In this document: positions 9,286 to 17,938 of the stretch, piece after piece
How the letters are laid out: each line of letters begins with the position of its first letter
Numbering within the stretch: the stretch's first letter is position 1
NCBI RefSeq assembly: GCF_900112665.1
Contig: NZ_FOMN01000002.1
Coordinates: 248,001 to 312,000 of the forward strand
Source of the DNA: Lactobacillus bombicola
GTDB lineage: Bacteria; Bacillota; Bacilli; Lactobacillales; Lactobacillaceae
Direction of reading: 5' to 3'
Length of the DNA stretch: 64,000 nt
Notes under the pieces: model-generated
Told to the model about the DNA's origin: nothing
The model's input: only the letters and a program-made list of their open reading frames with translations
Databases searched by the model: none
Made by a program: the position numbers and the translations under genes

Positions 9286-9393
9286 CAGCCTTTGCCCCCT
9301 TTCGATGCTTTGGTAATTATTCTATCAAATAATAACAGAAATACTTTATTTAGCAAAGTAAAATATATAAAAATAGCTCATATAAATTAAAAA

Positions 9394-10320
9394 TTATTTT
9401 TTGATTGTATCCATAATTTTATTATATTGTCTAATGGTGTCATAGTCACTATCTTTAGCGTGAACATAGCCTTCATGACTATAGACACTCTCTATAATTT
9501 TCTTACCCGCTTTAGACTTACCGATAGCAATAAACGCTTTAGCTAATTTTTTCCGAAAATTTTTAGGCATACTGGAAATAACTGAAATCGTATCGTTGGG
9601 AATTGGTTTGGTGAAGTAAATAGGCACAACTTTAGTCATAATATCAGGCTCATCATGTTTTACAATATTGCGCGCATCCTCAAAAACAAAGGCTGCATCC
9701 GTATCACCATTTAAAACATTCAACACCCCTTGGTCAGCTCCTTTAACAGAAACAACTTTACAGCTCTTTGTAACATCTAACCCCTTTTGTTTTAATTCAG
9801 CAACGGGGAAAACATAACCTGAGTCTGAGGTAATGTCCTGAACAGAAATTGATTTACCTTTAAGATCTTTCCAGGTTTTAATAGCAGAATCTTTTTTAAC
9901 TAAAATTTCACCACGATAAAAGTTGACTAACTTTTTAGTTGTCACTCCACCGGGTTGCTTTATACCATAGCGAACTGCTTGTAAGAGCAAATCAGCTGCT
10001 TTTTGCTTATGTGCCATGATATAAGCATCAGAAGGCAAAAAACCCACATCAACTTTCTTAGACTTCATTGCCTCAACTAGCCCGCTGTAATCAGTTGACA
10101 TTGAAACATGGACTGGAATGCCTAACCGCTTAGAAAGTAATTTTTCCATTGGCTTTGCCCGCGCTTCTAACTTATTAGCAGCAGAGCTGGGAACAAATTG
10201 GACATTAAGTGACTTGGGTTCATTACTACTTGAAGACGTTTTTTTATTTGCACACGCCGTTAAATTAGCTGCAAATAGTACGGCCATCATTATTACAAGA
10301 AATTGCTTGACTTTTTTCAT
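9394..10320 (-). CDS. phnD: Phosphonate-type substrate-binding lipoprotein (second)
   Basis: 308 residues from ATG 10320, ten bases after AGGAG; a longer frame to 10350 lacks a ribosome site. The signal peptide ends in LTAC, a proper lipobox. The mature domain is nearly colinear with the first PhnD (same VHVSMSTDY, KVDVGFLP, FEDAR and YFTKPIPNDTISV blocks), so this is a tandem paralogue from gene duplication. It is separated from the first phnD by that gene's leader and has no transporter subunits of its own, so it probably feeds the same PhnC/PhnE complex. Differences lie mainly in the signal peptide and around residues 120-160. Confidence 0.88.
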   Translation of the reverse strand: MKKVKQFLVIMMAVLFAANLTACANKKTSSSSNEPKSLNVQFVPSSAANKLEARAKPMEKLLSKRLGIPVHVSMSTDYSGLVEAMKSKKVDVGFLPSDAYIMAHKQKAADLLLQAVRYGIKQPGGVTTKKLVNFYRGEILVKKDSAIKTWKDLKGKSISVQDITSDSGYVFPVAELKQKGLDVTKSCKVVSVKGADQGVLNVLNGDTDAAFVFEDARNIVKHDEPDIMTKVVPIYFTKPIPNDTISVISSMPKNFRKKLAKAFIAIGKSKAGKKIIESVYSHEGYVHAKDSDYDTIRQYNKIMDTIKK

Positions 10321-10532
10321 TTCTATAATACTCCTATATTCCATGTACAAACTGAATCTTTTTAATTAAAATGGCAAACTTATTTAATCAGTTTCAGTTA
10401 AATTACGTTCAATACATTTAAATACTATCATTAATATTCGCAAATTTATAGGTTAATATTATTAATTTTTTCCTGTACGTTTATGCTATTATTTAAATAC
10501 GAACATTTTATTTATGCTTTTCGTAAATAAAA

Positions 10533-10560
10533 AACATACGATTTACTCGTATGTTCCAGT
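10533..10560 (-). terminator. Intrinsic terminator after the universal stress gene
   Basis: ACATACGA/TCGTATGT stem with a 5-base loop followed by TTTTTTA on the minus strand. The remainder of 10321-10532 is A+T-rich leader of the second phnD, where I see no further gene or known RNA motif. Confidence 0.75.
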
Positions 10561-10610
10561 TAATTATTGTTTTTATTTTGCTTTAACTATAGTTCGGATT
10601 ACTCTTCAAA

Positions 10611-11078
10611 TTACTTAATTGGCTTATTGTTAATATCTGTTCTAACAATTAAGACATCTGCTAATGCATGTTGATTGACATATTCAGTTACTGAGCCCAT
10701 TAGCATTCTTTCAACAGCGTTTAAACCAGTTGAACTCATGATAATTAAATCGTCATGATGATCCTGAATAAAGTCATAAGAAATAATAGCCTTGGGACTA
10801 CCATAACGAATATGATAATCAAGATTGTCAAAACCAAGGCTATCATGAGCCCAATCTTTTAAACTTTTTAAATATTTTTCTGCATCTTGAGTCATTTGAT
10901 AAATAGTATCACCTGTAATTACAGTATCTTGGATTTCGCCCAAAAATTGTCTAGTATCAATTACATTTAACAGATCAAGATGAGCATCCACATCCATTGC
11001 TATTTTTACTGCCTTATCAAAAGCACGTTCGGCTGCTTCAGAACCATCAACCGGCACTAAAATCTGTTCTTTTTTCAT
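10611..11078 (-). CDS. Universal stress protein (UspA family)
   Basis: 155 residues from ATG 11078, which has GGGTGG nine bases upstream; another ATG six bases earlier is possible. The Usp fold is clear: ILVPVDGSEAAERAFDKA at the start and the nucleotide-binding G-x2-G-x9-G(S/T) pattern near the end (STGLNAVERMLMGSVTEY). Members with this loop usually bind ATP and help survival under stress, without a defined reaction. It is a single-gene unit, divergent from the phosphatase operon. Confidence 0.9.
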   Translation of the reverse strand: MKKEQILVPVDGSEAAERAFDKAVKIAMDVDAHLDLLNVIDTRQFLGEIQDTVITGDTIYQMTQDAEKYLKSLKDWAHDSLGFDNLDYHIRYGSPKAIISYDFIQDHHDDLIIMSSTGLNAVERMLMGSVTEYVNQHALADVLIVRTDINNKPIK

Positions 11079-11169
11079 AGTCATAATCCACCCTTTATTA
11101 ATGTACAATCCTTAATTTTCTATATTTTAACATATTTTAGCCTTAGTAATTTTGGGGAATTTCTTGGAA

Positions 11170-11198
11170 TTGTTTGTACCTTAGTTTATTGCTAAAAT
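11170..11198 (+). promoter_or_regulatory. Promoter of the phosphatase-deoxyribosyltransferase operon
   Basis: TTGTTT and TAAAAT are separated by 17 bases, 38 bases before the phosphatase ATG. Confidence 0.5.
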
Positions 11199-11235
11199 GA
11201 TATTGGAACTCAAAGTGTAAAAGGTGGAGAATTTA

Positions 11236-12036
11236 ATGACTAAAAATTTAACAAATCAACTTATCCCAATCAAGAATGGCCGTAATTTTCGCGAACTTGG
11301 CGGCTATAAAACTATGGATGGTAAAACCATTAAAAAGCATAAACTACTTAGAACAGCTAATTGGGCGACACTAGATGAAGCTGACCTTCAATTTCTACAA
11401 GATTATGGTGCTAAGTATATCGTTGATTTTAGAAGTAAAGACGAAGTAGACCAAGAACCTGATCGTGTTCCTGAAGGGGTAACATACAATTTCAACCCAG
11501 TTTTCAGTGAAGATTTAACTAATTCTTCTAAGGGAATTGATGAAATTATTAGTCAAGAAAATGATGATCCTAAAGCCGGCTTTAACCATATGTTTATTGC
11601 CTATGATGATATGATTAAAAGTGAATCAGCTCAAAAAGCATATCGTAAGTTTTTTGACATTTTATTGGCTAACACAGAATCCGATAAAAGTGTACTATTT
11701 CACTGTACTGCTGGTAAAGACCGGACTGGCTTAGCAGCAATCTTAATTTTATCTGCTTTGAATGTACCGCTTGAAACCATTAGAGCAGACTATTTATTTA
11801 CCAATATCGCCACTAAAGATTTCGTTAATAACTTTTTGCAAAAGGCCAAAGACGAGGGTGCCAATGATGCAGCAATTAGTAATTTAAGAGACTTACAAAC
11901 TGTTTGCCCAGAGTATTTTGATTACGTTATCAATACTATAAATAAAAATTATGGTAGTCTAGAAAACTATTTGCATGATATCATGAGACTAACTGATGAT
12001 AAAATTGTTCAATTACGCAAAATTTATCTAGATTAA
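11236..12036 (+). CDS. Tyrosine phosphatase (DSP-like, Y_phosphatase3 type)
   Basis: 266 residues from ATG 11236, well placed after AAAGGTGGAG; a GTG twelve bases earlier lies within that ribosome site. The active-site loop HCTAGKDRTG (Cys about 157, then Arg) and the N-terminal NFRELGGYKT are diagnostic of the family of bacterial phosphatases related to MptpB and the Listeria LipA. No signal peptide, so cytoplasmic unless exported otherwise. Family members dephosphorylate phosphotyrosine and sometimes phosphoinositides. It is followed after 18 bp by the deoxyribosyltransferase gene. A paralogue occurs at 31977-32759. Confidence 0.88.
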   Translation: MTKNLTNQLIPIKNGRNFRELGGYKTMDGKTIKKHKLLRTANWATLDEADLQFLQDYGAKYIVDFRSKDEVDQEPDRVPEGVTYNFNPVFSEDLTNSSKGIDEIISQENDDPKAGFNHMFIAYDDMIKSESAQKAYRKFFDILLANTESDKSVLFHCTAGKDRTGLAAILILSALNVPLETIRADYLFTNIATKDFVNNFLQKAKDEGANDAAISNLRDLQTVCPEYFDYVINTINKNYGSLENYLHDIMRLTDDKIVQLRKIYLD

Positions 12037-12054
12037 AATGCTAAGGAGAGAAAA

Positions 12055-12531
12055 ATGGGTAAAACAAAGACCGTTTATTTTGGCGCAGGCTGGTTTAACG
12101 AAAAACAAAACAAGGCATATCAAGAAGCAATGTCAGCTTTAGCACAAAATCCAACAATTGACCTTGAAAACAGTTATGTTCCATTAGACCACCAATATAA
12201 GGGTATTAACGTGGCAGAGCATCCCGAATACTTACATGATCGAGAATGGGCAAATGCTACTTATCGGGGTGACTTAACTGGTATTAAAGCAAATGACGTC
12301 ATGATTGGCGTTTATCTTCCTGATGAAGAAGATGTAGGCCTGGGCATGGAACTGGGCTATGCGATGTCCCAAGGTAAGTATATTGTTTTAGTAATTCCTG
12401 ATGAAGATTTTGGCAAATCAATTAACTTGATGAGCTGGGGTGTGTGTGATAATGCCATCAAAATTAGCGAGTTAAAAGATTTTGATTTTAACAAACCAAC
12501 TTTCAATTTTTATGATGGTGGTGTCTACTAA
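12055..12531 (+). CDS. ntd: Nucleoside 2-deoxyribosyltransferase (class II)
   Basis: 158 residues, nearly the same length as and closely similar to the Lactobacillus leichmannii enzyme as I recall it (YFGAGWF, DLENSYVPLD, HPEYLHD, PDEEDVGLGMELGYA). The catalytic glutamate of that enzyme (Glu98) corresponds to Glu99 here. It exchanges the base of 2'-deoxynucleosides and supports deoxynucleoside salvage in lactobacilli, acting in the cytoplasm. AAGGAGAG precedes the ATG. It is second in an operon with a tyrosine phosphatase, a pairing with no obvious metabolic logic. Confidence 0.95.
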   Translation: MGKTKTVYFGAGWFNEKQNKAYQEAMSALAQNPTIDLENSYVPLDHQYKGINVAEHPEYLHDREWANATYRGDLTGIKANDVMIGVYLPDEEDVGLGMELGYAMSQGKYIVLVIPDEDFGKSINLMSWGVCDNAIKISELKDFDFNKPTFNFYDGGVY

Positions 12532-12539
12532 ACTAAAAC

Positions 12540-12573
12540 AAAAACCGTTTCACAAGATGTGAAGCGGTTTTTT
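12540..12573 (+). terminator. Intrinsic terminator after ntd
   Basis: AAACCG-TTTCAC pairs with GTGAAG-CGGTTT and is followed by TTTTT. Its symmetrical arms may also serve nagA from the other strand. Confidence 0.85.
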
Positions 12574-12586
12574 TCGTATTTCAATT

Positions 12587-13741
12587 TTAAGCCTGATACC
12601 GTGACTCTCCTTCTAAGTAGGTTTCACTCAAAGTCATATCTTGATTTAATACTAAAAAATCAGCTGCCTTGTCAGGAGCAATTGAACCACACTTATCTAA
12701 AACATGGGCACTTTTAGCAGGTACATAAGCAGCCATCATTACTGCTTCTTCTGGTGTGGCCACATTCCAATCAACAACATTCTTTAAAGCAGTATTAAGC
12801 TGCAAAATACTACCAGCCAGGTTATCACCTGTTTTAAGACGGGCCATCCCATCTTTAACATAAACTGGTAATTCACCAAGCATATAATCTCCATCGGGCA
12901 TCATTCCAGCTTCCATACAATCTGTTATCAAACAAATGTGTTCTGGTCCCTTAGCCTTAATCAAGGCACGGACCATTTCCTTATTCACATGGTGCCCATC
13001 ACAGATTAATTCGGCAGTTACATTATTTAAGGCCATTGCTGCATTAGAAATGGAAGTATCATGATGAGCCGGATCAGGCATGCCATTAAAAGTATGAGTA
13101 AACATTGAAGCCCCTGCCTCAATACCAGCCTTGGCTTGGGTATAATCGGCACTAGAGTGTCCTAAAGCAACAACTACTCCTTCTTTAACAACTGCCCGAA
13201 TAAATTCTTTGGCACCCTTTCTTTCTGGTGCAAGTGAAATTTTATTTAATAAGCCTTGCGAATCCTCACGCCACTGCTTAAATTGATCAATATCCGGATC
13301 AAGCAAATACTTAGGATTTTCTGCCCCAGCATGTTCGGCAGTAAAATATGGTCCTTCAAAATGGAGCCCTTGAATTTTAGCACCAGTTTCTTCACCTTTA
13401 TGCTCACCAAACATTCGGCAAATTTCAGTTAAAGTTGTTGCACTAGCAGTATATGTGGTCGGTAACCAACTAGTTACACCTGATTGTAAAAAACCTTCTG
13501 ACAGCCGATTAACACCGGCCCAGTCGCTACGCATTATATCTTCATTAAGAGAGCCATGAACATGTGTGTCAACTAAACCTGGGGCAATCCACTTGCCGCT
13601 GTAGTCAATAATTTTACCTTGAGGTTTTTCATTTTCAGAATAGTAAAAGCCAAATTTACCATTATCTTGAATTTCTAAGTAACCACCATCTTCAGTTACA
13701 TTTTCAAGAAAAAATTTATCTGCATGGATATAATAAGTCAT
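12587..13741 (-). CDS. nagA: N-acetylglucosamine-6-phosphate deacetylase
   Basis: 384 residues of the amidohydrolase superfamily: DTHVHG near residue 59, LHFEGPYF near 128, ALGHSSADY near 193, HTFNGM and the catalytic-aspartate block LITDCMEAGM near 274. The enzyme removes acetate from GlcNAc-6-P (some members act on GalNAc-6-P) in amino-sugar catabolism and cell-wall recycling. AGG-type ribosome site precedes the ATG. It is divergent from the GH31 gene, sharing a 154-bp intergenic region, which suggests coordinated use of an N-acetylhexosamine-containing glycan. nagB is not in the window. Confidence 0.93.
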   Translation of the reverse strand: MTYYIHADKFFLENVTEDGGYLEIQDNGKFGFYYSENEKPQGKIIDYSGKWIAPGLVDTHVHGSLNEDIMRSDWAGVNRLSEGFLQSGVTSWLPTTYTASATTLTEICRMFGEHKGEETGAKIQGLHFEGPYFTAEHAGAENPKYLLDPDIDQFKQWREDSQGLLNKISLAPERKGAKEFIRAVVKEGVVVALGHSSADYTQAKAGIEAGASMFTHTFNGMPDPAHHDTSISNAAMALNNVTAELICDGHHVNKEMVRALIKAKGPEHICLITDCMEAGMMPDGDYMLGELPVYVKDGMARLKTGDNLAGSILQLNTALKNVVDWNVATPEEAVMMAAYVPAKSAHVLDKCGSIAPDKAADFLVLNQDMTLSETYLEGESRYQA

Positions 13742-13895
13742 TATTTTACCTTTCTTTACAAAATTCAGCTTAATATTTTCATCTTCATTTTAGCTTAATA
13801 AATTTACCTTTACCAGTTCAATCACAAATACTACAGAAAGTTTCTATTTTTTAGTTATAATAGTAGTAAGAATAGTTAACAGGAAAGCAATAATT

Positions 13896-16883
13896 ATGAT
13901 ACAAAAAACAAACAAACATCAATTAGGAGCATTGACTGGTGCTAACAGATGTGAAAACTTTTACGAATTACACTTTGCTACCGGAGAAGTAGCACATTTT
14001 TACATTTTAGCAGATGGTATTTTTCGCTTTTTACTTGATCCAGAACAAAACTTCAATGAAAACCGTACAACTTATATTCAATTAAATAATTTTGACGAAA
14101 GTGCATTTAAACTTTCACGTGTCCATGCAACCAACGATTCATTAATTATTCATGCAGGTAATTATCAAATTATTTTTGGGCAAAATCCTGTATTAATGAG
14201 CATCTTTGATGAAAAACTACATCGCATTCGTATGGCCCAGGCCAAACCACTAGAGCTATCAAATGAAGCCACAAGTGAAACTCTCGTTCAGAAAAAAAAT
14301 GAATTTTATTTTGGTGGCGGCTTACAAAATGGCTATTTCAGTCATAAAGGACGCAAAATTATGATTAAGCATGATCAAATTACTGGAAAAGGCGGTATTC
14401 CGCTGCAGGTGCCATTCTTTTGGTCAAATGCTGGTTACGGTGAAATCCGTAATACTGCCCAAGAAGGTATATATGATTTTGGACAGCAAAATCCCGAACT
14501 AACATTGATTAAACATCAAGACGTGATTTTTGATAGTTTTTATATAATGGGCGAAACACCCCACTCTATCTTAAAAAAATACTATTCTTTAACTGGCCAA
14601 CCCCAACTATTGCCTAAATATGCGTTGGGTTTGGGACATATTGGCAATTTCATTACTACTCTTTGGCAACCAAGTCAAGCCAAGGAGCGCAATGCCAGTC
14701 GTTTTGACAATAGTTATTATACTCGTACTAATGACCCCACTGTTGCCTCTGGTAAAGCTTCGCTTAATGGTGAGGAAGACTATCAATTTTCTGCTCGTGG
14801 TCTTATTGATCGTTATAAAGCAATGAACTTCAACTTAGCTTGGCTTATCCCCAACCATGGTGTATCAGCTGTTGATTACCAAAGATTTAATTTTTTCAAT
14901 GATTATGCTATCGACCAGGGAGTTCAACCAGGATTTTGGTATGAAGGCCAGCCTACTTTACCATCTAAAAGTAGCTTTAGCTATGCACGTAATGAAACTG
15001 CAATCGATACCGACCAGAAGCAATTGCAAAGTATTTTACGACCTAAACGTCCATTAATACTGCGGGATGGCGGTTTTATGGGGATGCAAAATAAGGCAGC
15101 CTTAATTTTTGGTGATGTTGGTGGAAATTGGGAAAACATCACCACCCAAGTTGCGGGAATGATTGGAGCAAATTTATCAGGTCAACCTTTAGTAGGAGCA
15201 GCAATTGATGGTGCTCAAGGTGGCGGAAATGCTCAAATTTATGTTCGTGATTTTCAATGGAAAACCTTTACGCCCTTCTTATTTAATATCGATGATCAAA
15301 GTAATTATAGTAAAACACCATTTTCCTATAATAATAAAATAACCAATATAAATCGTGCATATCTAGCATTACATCAACAGTTACAAAGCTATTTATACAC
15401 GCTAAATGCTCAAGCTCGAACTGGAAATCCCATTATGCAACCATTATTTATGGCATTTCCTGACGAACGAATAAATTATACTGAGCAATTCAACAGCGAA
15501 TTTATGTTAGGTAATAATTTTTTAATTGCGCCTATCACAAACGGACGCGAAGATGCTAATTGCGATTCACGTAAAGATAATTTATATTTACCCGGCAAAC
15601 ATATAATGTGGATTGATCTACTTACTGGAAAAAAATATGCTGGTAACCGCGTCTATAATAATCTGTCATTTCCCCTATGGCATTTGCCAGTATTTGTGCG
15701 TGGAGGGAGTATTTTTGACTTTGGTCACCGTAATTTCTTCTTTTATCCTCAAGGAGAAAGCGAAACTGTCATTTATAATGATGATGATTTAACTGCTTTT
15801 AGCGAGCATCATTACGAAACACATATTAAAAGCATAGTTAAAGGTGAAAAGCTGACCATTACAATTGATCCAATTAAAGGCGACTACTCCGCATTAAAAA
15901 CTGACCAAGAAACCCAATTAACCATAATGTGTGATTCGTATTCTGATCAAGTTACAGTAAAGATCAATGATCAAGTTATACAAATACAGCAATACGGTAC
16001 AATTGATGCCTTTAATCATGCACGCGAAGGAATCTTTTATAATACTAATTATGCTTTACCAGAATTTGCTCCATATCTGCAACAAGGACAAACTGCTTTT
16101 CAAATTAAACTAGCAAATCGGAATATAACCGATGCCAAAATTGAAATTACCATTAATAATTTTTCTTATAATAGCAAAGTCATGGTACCTGCTGTTACTA
16201 ATGGGCTTCTCCCATCTCCCAAATTACCGTCAGTTGATTCAAATAAAATTTCAGCCCATTCATTTGAACTTACTTGGTCTCGCCCTGGCAATGTTGAAGT
16301 TGAAATTAATCATCTTATTTATGAAGGAATTTCCGGTAAAAGTTTCACTTTCCATGAATTGACCCCCAATAATCGTTATATTATCCGTATGCGCTATGTA
16401 GCTGGAAATAAGGTATCCGAGTGGTCTGATCTTTTTGGAGTAATTACTAAACACGAAGCAATCGAAAACGCAATTGCTGATATTCTAGTCACTAGCAATT
16501 GTGAAAGTAACTCTCATCACCCACTAACTTACTTAACTGACTTAAAATTAGCTAGCGAATGGCAGACTAACCAAGTTAGCTTGCAGGATAACCCACTCAA
16601 ATTAACTTTTACTTTTGATAAAGTAGAAAATTTGAGCCGGATGGTTTTTGTACCACGCAATATTGATCACAAAGCAAATCCAGTTGATGTTTCCATTTTA
16701 GTATCACCAGATGGCAAGAACTTCACCAGTTACATCGATCACTTACAATGGAAAGCAGATAGCAAAAATAAAGTAGTAGGCTTACGTGACGTAACTGCTA
16801 AAGCAATAGAACTTGCTATTTATCAATCATCTGGTTCACTAGTTGCTGCACGTGAAATTTTCTTTTATCGCGCTAAAAAATAA
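13896..16883 (+). CDS. GH31-family glycosidase with FN3-like and F5/8-type C domains
   Basis: 995 residues without signal peptide. Residues about 20-240 form the N-terminal beta-sandwich (FYFGGGLQNGYFSHKG); 245-530 the GH31 barrel, with RDGGFMGMQ (390-398) and the acid/base-type GDVGGNW (406-412); then C-terminal beta domains, an FN3-like segment (about 769-850, ending in WSDLFGVITK) and an F5/8-type C (CBM32-like) domain (about 860-993). The usual nucleophile motif (WxDMNE or DFGE type) is not seen in the expected stretch before residue 390; Asp371 or Asp373 are the only nearby candidates. Some GH31 enzymes with such accessory domains are alpha-N-acetylgalactosaminidases, and divergent nagA would fit that; specificity is inference. 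A TATAAT lies at 13856-13861. The last 67 bp are repeated at 22050-22115. Confidence 0.75.
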   Translation: MIQKTNKHQLGALTGANRCENFYELHFATGEVAHFYILADGIFRFLLDPEQNFNENRTTYIQLNNFDESAFKLSRVHATNDSLIIHAGNYQIIFGQNPVLMSIFDEKLHRIRMAQAKPLELSNEATSETLVQKKNEFYFGGGLQNGYFSHKGRKIMIKHDQITGKGGIPLQVPFFWSNAGYGEIRNTAQEGIYDFGQQNPELTLIKHQDVIFDSFYIMGETPHSILKKYYSLTGQPQLLPKYALGLGHIGNFITTLWQPSQAKERNASRFDNSYYTRTNDPTVASGKASLNGEEDYQFSARGLIDRYKAMNFNLAWLIPNHGVSAVDYQRFNFFNDYAIDQGVQPGFWYEGQPTLPSKSSFSYARNETAIDTDQKQLQSILRPKRPLILRDGGFMGMQNKAALIFGDVGGNWENITTQVAGMIGANLSGQPLVGAAIDGAQGGGNAQIYVRDFQWKTFTPFLFNIDDQSNYSKTPFSYNNKITNINRAYLALHQQLQSYLYTLNAQARTGNPIMQPLFMAFPDERINYTEQFNSEFMLGNNFLIAPITNGREDANCDSRKDNLYLPGKHIMWIDLLTGKKYAGNRVYNNLSFPLWHLPVFVRGGSIFDFGHRNFFFYPQGESETVIYNDDDLTAFSEHHYETHIKSIVKGEKLTITIDPIKGDYSALKTDQETQLTIMCDSYSDQVTVKINDQVIQIQQYGTIDAFNHAREGIFYNTNYALPEFAPYLQQGQTAFQIKLANRNITDAKIEITINNFSYNSKVMVPAVTNGLLPSPKLPSVDSNKISAHSFELTWSRPGNVEVEINHLIYEGISGKSFTFHELTPNNRYIIRMRYVAGNKVSEWSDLFGVITKHEAIENAIADILVTSNCESNSHHPLTYLTDLKLASEWQTNQVSLQDNPLKLTFTFDKVENLSRMVFVPRNIDHKANPVDVSILVSPDGKNFTSYIDHLQWKADSKNKVVGLRDVTAKAIELAIYQSSGSLVAAREIFFYRAKK
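16817..16883 (+). repeat. Direct repeat, copy 1 (3' end of the GH31 gene)
   Basis: These 67 bases, ending exactly with the GH31 stop codon, recur at 22050-22115 in the same orientation with a single missing T (GTTGC versus GTGC). The two copies bracket the alpha-glucoside PTS operon. Confidence 0.95.
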
Positions 16884-16900
16884 ATTATTTACATTTAAAT

Positions 16901-16945
16901 AATCAAAAACTGCAAAATATTAATAATATTTTGCAGTTTTTGATT
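16901..16945. terminator. Bidirectional terminator, perfect 21-bp stem
   Basis: A perfect inverted repeat with 21-bp arms and a 3-base loop lies between the convergent GH31 and PTS IIA genes. Its sequence CAAAAACTGCAAAATATT with A/T ends suits termination from both sides. Confidence 0.85.
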
Positions 16946-16953
16946 ATGATTTT

Positions 16954-17436
16954 TCAATTATTAAATTCTATTACTTGAATTTCTTGGCCATGTTTCACTG
17001 CGCCTGCGTCAACTTCTGAAACAGAATTAATAATGTCCATATTGGTGTAGACAACTATTATAGTGCTATCGTATTGCTTGGTCTTGATCATCTCTAAATC
17101 CATCTTCACTAAAAGATCACCTTTTTTAACTAGACTACCTTCATGGACAAATACTTCAAATGGTTCGCCTGCCAAAGCAACAGTCTCTAGTCCTAAATGA
17201 ATTAAGATTTCTAAACCGTTTGCTACCGTAATACCTATAGCATGCATAGTTGGAAAAACAGTTGTAATAGTCCCTGCAACTGGAGAATATATTTTTCCGT
17301 TGTTAGGCTTAATAGCATATCCATCACCTAACATTTTGGTTGAAAAAACATCATCTTCCACAGCTGTAATTGGAAATAAATCCCCATCACAAACCGCCTC
17401 AACAATAAATTTATTTTTTTTAAATAAGTTAAACAT
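16954..17436 (-). CDS. PTS glucose-family IIA component
   Basis: 160 residues, a single-domain IIA of the glucose class: His65 in FPTMHAIGI and the phospho-accepting His80 in ILIHLGLETV match the two active-site histidines of E. coli IIA-Glc. It passes phosphate from HPr to the IIB domain of the IIBC protein at 18807-20441, which lacks a IIA domain of its own. It is the last gene of the alpha-glucoside operon, with one base between the preceding stop and its ATG region, and ends at the bidirectional terminator. Confidence 0.9.
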   Translation of the reverse strand: MFNLFKKNKFIVEAVCDGDLFPITAVEDDVFSTKMLGDGYAIKPNNGKIYSPVAGTITTVFPTMHAIGITVANGLEILIHLGLETVALAGEPFEVFVHEGSLVKKGDLLVKMDLEMIKTKQYDSTIIVVYTNMDIINSVSEVDAGAVKHGQEIQVIEFNN

Positions 17437-17437
17437 T

Positions 17438-17938
17438 TTAATACCTACTATTTTTTATATCTAAGCAAATAAATAGCACGAAACAAAGGCTAAAAGCTAT
17501 TAAACAAATTACCGATATATTTTTAATAAGTTTATTCTCTGCTTGATATTTCTCTTTGAAACTACTTATGCGTAATAGACCAAAAATCGCTAAAATCAAA
17601 CATAAAATATTGCCAACCATTAATTGACTAACTGCCTGACATAACATGAAAAAATGATAGTTTTTAGGATTTGCTATAAGTTCATCTTTTTTCAACCACA
17701 GATAATAGCCTAATAAAAAATCTGTAATTGCGATAATTATTTCAATACTAATAATTGGAAATTTAGCTAAAATCACTGGCATATTCTGTTTCATAATAGT
17801 TAATACAAAGAATAAGAAACTTCCGAAACATAGTGGTATTAAAAGTAATGCATCGATATACAAAGTTAAGATTCTTTTTGCATTTAAATTGCTTTTATTT
17901 AAAAATATTAAAATATAATTATTTATATTAGATATCAT
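17438..17938 (-). CDS. Unknown four-helix membrane protein
   Basis: 166 residues from ATG 17938, which overlaps the end of the regulator gene (ATGATATCTAA carries both start and stop). About four hydrophobic segments (roughly residues 18-45, 55-80, 92-118 and 130-155) and a lysine-rich C terminus. No family recognised. Very A+T-rich, like the neighbouring regulator. Its place between the RpiR regulator and the IIA gene of a PTS operon hints at a link with sugar uptake or its sensing, but nothing in the sequence proves it. Confidence 0.6.
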   Translation of the reverse strand: MISNINNYILIFLNKSNLNAKRILTLYIDALLLIPLCFGSFLFFVLTIMKQNMPVILAKFPIISIEIIIAITDFLLGYYLWLKKDELIANPKNYHFFMLCQAVSQLMVGNILCLILAIFGLLRISSFKEKYQAENKLIKNISVICLIAFSLCFVLFICLDIKNSRY

